This document shows positions 35,761 through 43,901 of a stretch of DNA of 64,000 nucleotides, piece by piece. Below the pieces are notes generated by a model that was not told the origin of the DNA, searched no databases, and was given only the letters and a program-made list of their open reading frames with translations. Position 1 is the first letter of the stretch. Every line of letters starts with the position of its first letter. Source of the stretch: Panacagrimonas sp963975245 (GTDB lineage: Bacteria; Pseudomonadota; Gammaproteobacteria; Nevskiales; Nevskiaceae); the NCBI GenBank assembly GCA_963975245.1, contig CAXBFJ010000003.1:1-64000 (forward strand), written 5' to 3'. Both the position numbers and the translations under genes were made by a program.

Positions 35761-37284
35761 TCAGTGCGGATGAGGCTTGGATTCACCGACAAGCTGGGCG
35801 ACCCAACTGCGACTTCCATTTCGCAGCAAGGACAGCGCCATCAGAATTGCCAGGAAAATCAGGCCCGGACCTGCATCGACAATCCTGCCTTCCGCTAGTT
35901 CTGGAGTAATGGATTCAATCTTAAAAATGGAGATGCCCAAACCGATTACAGCAGCGGCAAAGACGCGCGCCGCTCGGCGCCCCAGCCCAGCCTTCATATC
36001 ACGCGTACCTGCCAGCAGCAGAGCAAACCCCACTCCAGCCTCTCCGCTGGCTGCCATCAGTATCCAGGCGAGCGGCACACCGGCCAGAGGGTGCAGCCGG
36101 CCGGCTCCCGCCAGAATCGCGACAATGAAAACAAAGGCGGCAGGCGCGATTAGCGGGGTCCACAGGCTGCCCATCTGTACCGATGTAATGCCCGCCAACA
36201 ATGTCCCCAGCAACAGCCAGGGCACGGCCTGATCGATAGTCTGATTCAGCGCTGTGAGCAGCGATGGCGCTTGCAAATGCCCATCGGCGTGAGCATGAGG
36301 TTCTTCAGTGCTCCGACGAAGTCCAGACATTTGCAGGACCCACTGCAACAGCAGCGCTGCCCCCAGGAACGTTGCCGTGAACGTCCAGCCCATCACCGGC
36401 CAGGCCGCCGCAGCAGCCAGCAGAGCCGCCGATATATCGGCTGGCAGCGTCTCAGCCTTGCGCACATAACGGAGCGTTGCCAGCAAAAGGGCTGCGAGCA
36501 GAAAACCGGGCGCCATGGGTGCCAGCAGTCCAATGGTCTCGCTGAAGATCTGATGCAAAGGACCGCCGTGTGGGTCGATGGCGTTGAGGGCCACCAGTCC
36601 CATCATTGCAGCCACATTGCCCAAGCCTTCCCATGGTGGCGGCGCTGCGCGGTGCACAGAACCTTCTTCCAGGTGCGGCCGACCAAAGACCACATGCAGG
36701 ATGGAGCCTGCAACCAGTGCCTCGAACCAGGCGATGGCACGCTCACCCAGAAAATGGTTGAGTTCGATCCCGAACAGATAACCCGCAATGGTCGCCAGGC
36801 TCATCAGCCCCAGCGTGATCAAGGGCAGCCGCGCGCCAAAGACGGGTCTCATCACCCACCAGATGACCAGTCCCACTGGAACGCTGTGGACCACGATGGC
36901 GAGCGCAAGCGCGTGACGCGCGTGACCGTGGCCATCGTGACCGGGCTCTGCCGGGCTCATTGCCGCACCGTCCGCCACGCTGTGCAGGAGCAAGCCCAGG
37001 ACGGCAAGTCCCAAGGTCGCGAGGTGCGCTTCGCGTCGAGCCTGATGCAGCGTTCGCTCCACCAGACTCGGGCCCAGGGCGCCAACCAGAACGAAGATCA
37101 GGCTGCCCATGCCACCCTGCCCGTATGACTCGGGCAGGACCTCCAGCAGGACCAGACCCGAGATGCTGACCAGGACAAATCCGTCCAGGAAGGACAGGAA
37201 CGCAGGGCGGCGCTGTGCCAGACCAAACAGGACAGGCCCACTCATCAGGGCCAGCACGGTGGCAAGCAGCGGTATTACAGTCAT
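35761..37284 (-). CDS. ZIP-like/permease membrane protein
   Basis: A 507-residue inner-membrane protein. The first half resembles ZIP metal transporters, with HSVADGAAM and, after a His-rich loop (GHDGHGHARH), HSVPVGL in the place of the metal-site helices. A second hydrophobic half (from about 260) looks like a DUF318/ArsP-type permease (TIDQAVPWLLLG). A second His-rich loop (PHAHADGH) separates parts. A role in metal transport is likely but unproven. Confidence 0.55.
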   Translation of the reverse strand: MTVIPLLATVLALMSGPVLFGLAQRRPAFLSFLDGFVLVSISGLVLLEVLPESYGQGGMGSLIFVLVGALGPSLVERTLHQARREAHLATLGLAVLGLLLHSVADGAAMSPAEPGHDGHGHARHALALAIVVHSVPVGLVIWWVMRPVFGARLPLITLGLMSLATIAGYLFGIELNHFLGERAIAWFEALVAGSILHVVFGRPHLEEGSVHRAAPPPWEGLGNVAAMMGLVALNAIDPHGGPLHQIFSETIGLLAPMAPGFLLAALLLATLRYVRKAETLPADISAALLAAAAAWPVMGWTFTATFLGAALLLQWVLQMSGLRRSTEEPHAHADGHLQAPSLLTALNQTIDQAVPWLLLGTLLAGITSVQMGSLWTPLIAPAAFVFIVAILAGAGRLHPLAGVPLAWILMAASGEAGVGFALLLAGTRDMKAGLGRRAARVFAAAVIGLGISIFKIESITPELAEGRIVDAGPGLIFLAILMALSLLRNGSRSWVAQLVGESKPHPH

Positions 37285-37607
37285 GAAGTGAACGGATTGA
37301 TCGGCAACCTGAACGAACTTGCACCAGGGTGGCACACAGGTTGCGGGCTGAATGAATCATTATTTCACGAGACAGGATCAGGCGGTGCAATGCAGGTTTC
37401 GCCCACTTTTGGTGCACACCAAAAACTGCAAACTTGGCAGGGCATCATTCCATAGGCATGATGCGCGGTCTGACGGCCAATTGTGATTTTCCGGCCTATT
37501 AATGTTCCGCGCATTCGGCTGAACAAATCCAAAAGAAAGAGATTGAGCTGTATGGCCCTACCGCGAACATCGGATAACTCGTTCAAGGACCTGAAGGCGG
37601 TCGCGGC
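37285..37607. other. Divergent promoter region with a palindrome
   Basis: About 320 bases upstream of both the ZIP-like and GT4 genes. Its one clear element is the palindrome at 37407-37424. Confidence 0.45.
37407..37424. promoter_or_regulatory. Palindromic operator-like site
   Basis: TTTTGGTGCACACCAAAA: perfect 8-bp arms (TTTTGGTG/CACCAAAA) around CA, between two divergent genes. It is the size of a GntR/TetR-type operator; the regulator is unknown. Confidence 0.5.
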
Positions 37608-38756
37608 ATGCTGATATCCAACGGCCTTGGATATCTGTTTGGAACGGGCTTGGCAGCCGCCATTTTCACATGGCTCACCGTCTTTGCTTGCAGACGCTAC
37701 GGCTTGCTGGCTGATCGTGAGCAGGGCGTGCAGAGGATGCACCGCCATTGGGCGCCTCGAATGGGCGGCGTACCGATCTTCCTGACCGTATCGCTTGCAT
37801 TGCTGATTTCCGTAGATCTGCCGGAGCGGCTCACTGCCCTGATGCTGGTTGCCTGCGCCCTGCCCGCCGTACTCGCCGGCCTCAGCGAAGACCTGCGCGA
37901 AAATCTCGGTGCCAGGGCAAGACTGCTGGCCACGTTTGCAGCGGCCTGGCTCGCATGGTTCCTGGTAGACGCACAGCTGCGCACGGTGGATGTCCCGGGA
38001 CTGGACTGGCTATTGGCCAACTACTGGCTGGCGGCCATCCTGTTCACCGCTTTCGCCGTTGGCGGCGTGGCACATTCGATCAATATCATCGATGGCTTCA
38101 ATGGCCTGTCGTCTTTCTACAGCGTGATCTGCTTTGCAGCTATCTTTATTGTGGCGACCATTGTCGATGACCCAATGATCCAAAGTCTGTCGCTGATTTT
38201 CTGCGGCGCACTGCTCGGATTCCTGGTCTGGAACTTTCCTTTCGGCCGCGTGTTTCTCGGGGACTGCGGCGCCTACTTCATTGGTTTTGCACTGGGTGAG
38301 ATTTCGGTGCTGCTAGTCGCACGCAATCCGGAAGTATCGCCCTGGTTCTGCTGTCTTCTGATGGCCTACCCGATCTGGGACACTCTGTTCTCTTCGTATC
38401 GCCGCGAGTTCAAGCAGAGATCGTCGTGGAGCGCTGCGGATGCCATGCACCTGCACCACCTGATCTATCGACGTCTGGTACGCCCGTACGATATGGGCCA
38501 TGCCAAGCAGAGAGTCATTCTCAATTCCCTGGCATCAACCTATGTCTGGTTGCTGGGTCTGATGTGCGCAATCCCGGCCGTCATGTTCTGGGACTCCACT
38601 CCCATCCTGATTGCCTTCACTCTGTTGTTTATCGTCAGCTACGGACTGCTATACCGGCAGCTGGTGAAATTCAGAGCGCCACGAATGCTGTTGATGCCCA
38701 TGGCAAAGCGTGCACGTAGCCTGGGGCTGGCCGGCCGATCTGTCGCCACGAAATAG
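37608..38756 (+). CDS. Undecaprenyl-phosphate glycosyl-1-phosphate transferase (WecA/GT4 type)
   Basis: A 382-residue polytopic enzyme that adds the first sugar-1-phosphate to undecaprenyl phosphate. NIIDGFNGLSS, GRVFLGDCGAYFIGF and HLHHL are the family motifs. GAAGGCGG precedes the ATG. It starts a polysaccharide region; the sugar is not predictable. It is a different fold from the WcaJ-like enzyme at 41102. Confidence 0.85.
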   Translation: MLISNGLGYLFGTGLAAAIFTWLTVFACRRYGLLADREQGVQRMHRHWAPRMGGVPIFLTVSLALLISVDLPERLTALMLVACALPAVLAGLSEDLRENLGARARLLATFAAAWLAWFLVDAQLRTVDVPGLDWLLANYWLAAILFTAFAVGGVAHSINIIDGFNGLSSFYSVICFAAIFIVATIVDDPMIQSLSLIFCGALLGFLVWNFPFGRVFLGDCGAYFIGFALGEISVLLVARNPEVSPWFCCLLMAYPIWDTLFSSYRREFKQRSSWSAADAMHLHHLIYRRLVRPYDMGHAKQRVILNSLASTYVWLLGLMCAIPAVMFWDSTPILIAFTLLFIVSYGLLYRQLVKFRAPRMLLMPMAKRARSLGLAGRSVATK

Positions 38757-38860
38757 ATCTTCCAAGGCAGCTTGCAGCCAGTTGGCCATGCGCATTTGTG
38801 GAGTCACCTCGCCATCAGCAATGATGTGGCGCCCGCGGTAACACCCTCTCTGAATCCACC

Positions 38861-39325
38861 ATGGCCACTCAGGCAAGAAATCTGTTTGAAGCTGCGACCG
38901 GCCGGGGCCGCGTCCTTCGCCAGGGCAATATTGCTTGCATCATCATGGATGGAAACGGGGCGGTGGTCACTTACATGCAGGACTTTGCCCAGGCTCGAAA
39001 ATGGGCGCAGTCCAAACTGCCAACTTCCAATCTGCTCAGCGACAGAGCACGCTTTCTGGATCAGTTTCAGGTCCTGGTGTCACGCCCCGGCAGTATCCAG
39101 GCGACGCGTGGCAATCAGCAGCAGCTGGAAAAACTGGTCAAGGAAATGCTGGCGGGTGGCTATGACCTCAGCGAATGGACCTTGCCGGCTGAGCTCAAGA
39201 TGATGGGCCGAGCGCCGCCACCTCAATTCACCAAAAAATTATCCCCTGCAGAGGGTGGCGCGGAGACTCCTGCTAGCGAAAGCGATCCCACCGATGATGT
39301 GAAGGAAGACGAGAGCCCGCAATGA
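38861..39325 (+). CDS. Conserved hypothetical protein
   Basis: A 154-residue soluble protein (MATQARNLFEAATGRGRV start), with no signal peptide and an acidic, proline-rich tail (SESDPTDDVKEDES). Its stop overlaps the next start by four bases. No family was recognised. Confidence 0.55.
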   Translation: MATQARNLFEAATGRGRVLRQGNIACIIMDGNGAVVTYMQDFAQARKWAQSKLPTSNLLSDRARFLDQFQVLVSRPGSIQATRGNQQQLEKLVKEMLAGGYDLSEWTLPAELKMMGRAPPPQFTKKLSPAEGGAETPASESDPTDDVKEDESPQ

Positions 39326-39804
39326 CAAAGTGGATGGTGACCCTGGTTCTGGGACTGGCGCTCAGTACTCAGCATGCCCAGGCACGACGGCTGGGAAATG
39401 TTGAACAAGGCTACTGGTTTGACGCCCCGGAGCATTGGTCACTGGCACATCCTGACTTCACCATGATCAGCACCAGCGGGGCTTCGTTGTCGGAGTCATT
39501 CATACCGCCGCAGGACGCGCCCTCGCTTCAGCAGATCAGCAAGACCGCCGGCATGATCGCTCTGATCGGAGCGGATTATCAGGAAACGCGCGAAAATTTT
39601 TCGCTACAGGGCGAAGACTGGAATGCGATGGTGACCGTCTTCATTGAACCGCGTCGAACACAAAAACCCCAGCGCCATGTGCTGCAAATGGTGACCGAGC
39701 ACCAGGGTCGTTTCAGGTTGTTCTACCTCGCCGTCCCCAGTCAGGAATGGCTGCAGGGACCCGAGTCAGTCCGTCAATTGCTGCTGGCGCTGAGATTTGA
39801 ATAA
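39322..39804 (+). CDS. Exported hypothetical protein
   Basis: A 160-residue protein with a signal peptide (LVLGLALSTQHAQA) and a mature part (DAPEHWSLAHPDFTMIST) of unknown fold. ATGA overlap with the preceding gene implies translational coupling. No family was recognised. Confidence 0.55.
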   Translation: MTKWMVTLVLGLALSTQHAQARRLGNVEQGYWFDAPEHWSLAHPDFTMISTSGASLSESFIPPQDAPSLQQISKTAGMIALIGADYQETRENFSLQGEDWNAMVTVFIEPRRTQKPQRHVLQMVTEHQGRFRLFYLAVPSQEWLQGPESVRQLLLALRFE

Positions 39805-39819
39805 TTGGCGGTTCGAGCC

Positions 39820-41025
39820 TCAGGGAATGGGGTACTGGAGACGCAGTTCCAGACCGTAGCGCCAGTCATCGTATTCCTGAAAATCCTGATTGGAGGTCCG
39901 GTCCTCGTAAGCGATCGACGGACTGAGCACGACATAACGACCCACACTGTAATCCGCTGAGAGCGTCATGCTCAGAAGATCGTCTTCTCGCGCCATCATG
40001 CCCGGTACCTGCCCACGATAGTCTTCGTTCTGTCGCAGAAGCGAGAAGGAAGTTTCCAGAAGTGCGCTGGGATTCCAGGCCAGGAACATGCTTCCGCCGT
40101 TGACGACCACGAAGTTCTCGTTCTGCTCGTCAACGCTCGACACATTGCGCTGTACCGACAACATGCCATAGGTCTTTGGCGAAAAATTGTAGGTCATGGA
40201 AAGTGACCCTGTAGCGCCAGAGAAGTCAGCCTGGTTGCTGATGTCGTTGTCGCGTTCGGTGGAGCCGATGGCGCCCTCGAACGACGACACGGGACTGGGC
40301 TTCCAGGTCGCCACGACCTGATAGGTGCGCTGGTCATAGCCTTCAATCGGCGTGCGCTCTATGTATTCGCCCGACAGAAATACAGCTTCGACCCCCAGGC
40401 TGATACCGGTGCGGCCCTTGTAGGCTGCACCAATGGTGACCGAATCTTCATCAAGATCCGCGTCACGAGATGTCGCAAGCGAATTCCGGATCCGGCTGGT
40501 TCCGACTCGCCCGTTAATTTCGTAATCGCTGAGAATGGCGAGGCTTGCCCCGGCACTACCGGTCGTGGCCGTCTCGATGCTGCGCTGAACGCCTCCGGAA
40601 AAATCGGCAAAATCACGCAAGTTACGGGTGCGGCCCAGCGTCACATCACCATTCAGGTTTGAGCCGAGCTTCCACTCCAGTCCGCCATTGACATCGCTGC
40701 CGTCAAAATCAAGGAAATCGAAGCGCGAATAAGTGGTCTTGTTGATTCGCCCATCAAGAAAGAATGTCTGATTGCTGATGGTGTAACTGGCATCCATGCC
40801 CACACCATAGATCTGCAAAGTGTCTGCCATCTCCGGATCATTGGTCGCCGACTGCGCTGCGGCTTCGGCAGAATCGCGATGGCGAAACACGTTGTCGTCG
40901 CGCTCAACCCGATAAAACGCGAATGGCGTGGCTTCAAGAACGGCATATGCCGGGCTTGTCAGCGCTGCCCCGAACAAACCTGCGGCGGTACTCAGGCCAA
41001 TTCGATAAACCTTGATTCCGTTCAT
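39820..41025 (-). CDS. Outer-membrane beta-barrel, EpsL-like polysaccharide-locus protein
   Basis: A 401-residue exported protein. A signal peptide (GLSTAAGLFGAALTSPAYA) is followed by repeated amphipathic strands of alternating aromatic and polar residues, ending in RLQYPIP with a terminal aromatic-rich strand. This resembles EpsL/BBP-type barrels beside exopolysaccharide genes. It lies next to the WcaJ-like gene, consistent with a role in polysaccharide export. Confidence 0.65.
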   Translation of the reverse strand: MNGIKVYRIGLSTAAGLFGAALTSPAYAVLEATPFAFYRVERDDNVFRHRDSAEAAAQSATNDPEMADTLQIYGVGMDASYTISNQTFFLDGRINKTTYSRFDFLDFDGSDVNGGLEWKLGSNLNGDVTLGRTRNLRDFADFSGGVQRSIETATTGSAGASLAILSDYEINGRVGTSRIRNSLATSRDADLDEDSVTIGAAYKGRTGISLGVEAVFLSGEYIERTPIEGYDQRTYQVVATWKPSPVSSFEGAIGSTERDNDISNQADFSGATGSLSMTYNFSPKTYGMLSVQRNVSSVDEQNENFVVVNGGSMFLAWNPSALLETSFSLLRQNEDYRGQVPGMMAREDDLLSMTLSADYSVGRYVVLSPSIAYEDRTSNQDFQEYDDWRYGLELRLQYPIP

Positions 41026-41101
41026 GTCTTCCCCTTCCCTATCTCGCCCGGTTCATGATGAACCGGCTGCTTGAATCATCTGATCTACCGGCTAAACGAC
41101 C

Positions 41102-42490
41102 TCAATACGCGTTCTTGTCTCTGAAGATCATCATGATCGTCATGAAGATAATCTTGATATCAAGAAACGGTGACCAGCCCTTGATGTACTCGAGATCATG
41201 GCGAATGCGTTCTTCCATTCGCTCAAGTTGTGCCGTCTCTCCGCGCAGGCCGTTAACCTGCGCCCAACCGGTCAGGCCCGGCTTGACCTTGTGCCGCACC
41301 ATGTATCGCTTGACCGCTTTGCGGTAATACTCGTTATGCGCGACCGTGTGAGGCCGGGGCCCGACCACGCTCATCTCACCCTTGAGCACGTTGAAAAATT
41401 GGGGCAATTCGTCAATCGAGGTCCGACGAATAAATCGACCGATCGGTGTGATGCGTGGATCGTTTCGAGAAGCCTGCTGCGTATCCGAATTGGCGTTGAT
41501 TTCGCCTACGTACATGGAGCGAAACTTGTAGACCATGAATCGCTGACCATTGAGACCATAGCGACGCTGGGAAAATATCACCGGTCCGCGCGAAGTCAAT
41601 TTGATGATCAGGGCGATCAGCAACAGCAAGGGCATCAGGCAAATGATCACGCTCAATGAAAAGGCGAAGTCGAATAACTGCTTGAGAACACCGTCTGCAC
41701 CGTAGAACGGGGTTTCCGCCACTTCCAGCACGGTGATGCCCTCCACTTCCCGCACCTGGGCCTCAAACAGATTGATGATCACGAAATCAGGAACGTAGTA
41801 GACCGAGGCCGTGGTATCACCCAGTTCATCGAGAATGCTCAATGCCCGCCGCCCGCCATCGTCCGGCAGAACCACAAACACCACGTCGATGTTGTGGTCG
41901 CGAACATACTGGGCAACGCTGCGCACCTTGCCCATATAAGATACTGAATCCAGAGAACCACCAATGCGGTCCATGTCGCGGTCTTCAAAGAATCCCACGA
42001 GTTCAAAGGACTGTGAATTCTTCAGGTTGCGAGCAAGCCCTCTTGCCGATTCGTTGACGAATACGATCACCGCAGTACGCCGCCTGACAGAGTGCGGCAG
42101 AAAGCGCGTGGCGATAGCAACGGCAAATTTGTGCAGTACCAGCAGCAGAACCGGTGCCGAGACAAACCAGATCAACAAAATCTTGCGAGAAAAATATTCG
42201 GAGTATTGGGTTAGGTAACCAATCAGCAGCAGCAGTCCAACAATGCCGACCCAGGTCCAGTAAACACCAGTACCAACGGATCCCTGACGGCCGGGCAGCC
42301 AGGGCGTCAGCAGGTCGTAGCGGCGTAGAAAGATGAATCCGAGGACGCCGCTGGTAAAGGCCAGAATCTGGTACGGGACTGTAAACGGCTGTTCGACCAG
42401 TAGGGCAATCAGGGCCAGAGCACCAGCGATCGTCAGGGCATACAAGACACCTTGAATGGCTCCCGCCTGTGACTCACTCGATCGACTCAA
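41102..42490 (-). CDS. Polyprenyl glycosylphosphotransferase (WcaJ/EpsB type)
   Basis: A 462-residue inner-membrane enzyme that starts exopolysaccharide on undecaprenyl phosphate. Residues 1-290 have about five spans and a Rossmann-like CoA-binding domain (VSYMGKVRSVAQYVRDHN). The C-terminal catalytic domain has KFRSMYVGEIN, RTSIDELPQFFNVLKGEMS, VVGPRP and PGLTGWAQVNG. Asp-Glu of SIDEL are the catalytic pair. A single upstream-facing barrel gene follows. Confidence 0.9.
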   Translation of the reverse strand: MSRSSESQAGAIQGVLYALTIAGALALIALLVEQPFTVPYQILAFTSGVLGFIFLRRYDLLTPWLPGRQGSVGTGVYWTWVGIVGLLLLIGYLTQYSEYFSRKILLIWFVSAPVLLLVLHKFAVAIATRFLPHSVRRRTAVIVFVNESARGLARNLKNSQSFELVGFFEDRDMDRIGGSLDSVSYMGKVRSVAQYVRDHNIDVVFVVLPDDGGRRALSILDELGDTTASVYYVPDFVIINLFEAQVREVEGITVLEVAETPFYGADGVLKQLFDFAFSLSVIICLMPLLLLIALIIKLTSRGPVIFSQRRYGLNGQRFMVYKFRSMYVGEINANSDTQQASRNDPRITPIGRFIRRTSIDELPQFFNVLKGEMSVVGPRPHTVAHNEYYRKAVKRYMVRHKVKPGLTGWAQVNGLRGETAQLERMEERIRHDLEYIKGWSPFLDIKIIFMTIMMIFRDKNAY

Positions 42491-42738
42491 ACCCCGGCTC
42501 CTAAAAACATTGACGGATCAGCAACTTCCAAGCATTTAGTGAAGCATAACCTTATGGGCGCTGCGGAGAAAGTAGAGCCGCCCAAACCTCAGCACCAATC
42601 CAATTGTATTCACGGCAGGTCTCCCGGAACCGCGGCATTCCCGAACCATTCCAGGACTCAGGCATCTGGAAAAGCCGCCCAGCGAACGGCCGCGACTCTA
42701 GCATTGCCCGTACCTCATGAGGAGCGATCCCAGACGGG

Positions 42739-43368
42739 CTATTTGACCGATTCCCAGATTTTCTCGATACGGTCATCCCGACCGCATGCACTTCGGTAGT
42801 AGCGATAACGCAGCGGATTCTTCTTGTAATAGTCCTGGTGGTATTCCTCTGCCTTCCAGAACGTGGATGCCGGCGTTATTTCTGTCTTGATCGGCAGCGA
42901 CAACTGCTCCTCTGCCTTCTTCTTGGCGGCAAGCGCCAGAGCCTTCTGCTTATCGTCCAGATAAAAAACAGCGGGCCGGTACTGATTGCCGCGATCGCAG
43001 AACTGGCCGTCGCCGTCCAGAGGGTCGTGCTCGTGAAAAAATATTTCGACCAGTTGGCCATAGCTCACCTGATCCGGATCAAACGTAATCTCCACCGCCT
43101 CGGTGTGCCCGGTGGAGCCATCATGAGTGTCCTCGTACCGGACATTCTCGGTGTGCCCACCGGTATAGCCCGAGACCGCTGCGACAACTCCGGGCAGCTT
43201 TTCGAAGTCAGACTCGGTGCACCAGAAACAGCCGCCCGCGAATATGGCTTTCTGGGCATTGGCCGGCACCTCAAGGGGTACGGACTTGCCGTCCGAGGCC
43301 GATGGCTGACAACCCGCCAGCAACACCAGTGCGACTGCGCAAGCACGCCAATTCATGGACACGCTCAT
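42739..43368 (-). CDS. msrA: Peptide methionine-S-sulfoxide reductase, lipoprotein
   Basis: A 209-residue MsrA. The catalytic Cys47 lies in GCFWC (46-50), and GYTGGHTENVRYEDTHDGSTG is the family core. Residues 1-20 end in the lipobox LLAGC, so it is probably anchored in the envelope. ATGA overlap with msrB implies coupling. Repairs oxidised methionine in exported proteins. Confidence 0.9.
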   Translation of the reverse strand: MSVSMNWRACAVALVLLAGCQPSASDGKSVPLEVPANAQKAIFAGGCFWCTESDFEKLPGVVAAVSGYTGGHTENVRYEDTHDGSTGHTEAVEITFDPDQVSYGQLVEIFFHEHDPLDGDGQFCDRGNQYRPAVFYLDDKQKALALAAKKKAEEQLSLPIKTEITPASTFWKAEEYHQDYYKKNPLRYRYYRSACGRDDRIEKIWESVK

Positions 43369-43871
43369 GTCCGCAGCGCCGGCAGTGCATCGCCTTCCGC
43401 GACAAACTTCAGTGCGACCCCGTTATTGCAGTACCTCAGGCCTGTCGGCTTGGGACCGTCTTCAAACACATGTCCCTGATGTCCGCCGCAGCGCGAGCAG
43501 TGATACTCCGTGCGTGGCAGCACCAGTTTGTAATCCGTCTTGGTGGCCACAGCGCCCGGCAGCGGCTCCCAGAAACTGGGCCAGCCTGTTCCCGACTCAA
43601 ACTTCTTCGCTGATTCGAACAGGGGCTGGTAACAGGCGGCACAGATAAACTGGCCCGCGCGCTTCTCATCATTCAGCGGGCTCGAATAGGGGCGTTCGGT
43701 GTCCTCCTTGAACAACACGGCATAGGCGTCTTCGGGCAACAGGGACTTCCACTCGGCATCAGACTTTTTCAGAGGCAGCGCCTTGTCTTCATCAGCCTGG
43801 ACGCAGGCGGACAAGCCACCCGCTGCCAAGGCCATCAGGCTCGATACAAAACTACGTCGTGACATCGTCAT
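43365..43871 (-). CDS. msrB: Peptide methionine-R-sulfoxide reductase, exported
   Basis: A 168-residue MsrB. Zinc Cys pairs are CAAC and CSRC, and the catalytic Cys148 is in RYCNN. A twin-arginine-like N-terminus (SRRSFVSSLM) ends in a lipobox-like LSAC, so it may be Tat-exported and lipidated. It is the upstream partner of msrA. Confidence 0.9.
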   Translation of the reverse strand: MTMSRRSFVSSLMALAAGGLSACVQADEDKALPLKKSDAEWKSLLPEDAYAVLFKEDTERPYSSPLNDEKRAGQFICAACYQPLFESAKKFESGTGWPSFWEPLPGAVATKTDYKLVLPRTEYHCSRCGGHQGHVFEDGPKPTGLRYCNNGVALKFVAEGDALPALRT

Positions 43872-43901
43872 AAGGTTCTTCCAGAGATTTCGGCGGGTGC
43901 T

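Noticed and set aside
38649..38876. Minus-strand 75-codon frame overlapping the GT4 gene end
   Set aside because: No ribosome site, no family, and most of it is antisense to a real gene.
42552..42791. Minus-strand 79-codon frame overlapping msrA
   Set aside because: It overlaps the msrA end out of frame and shows no family resemblance; the gap is left as non-coding.
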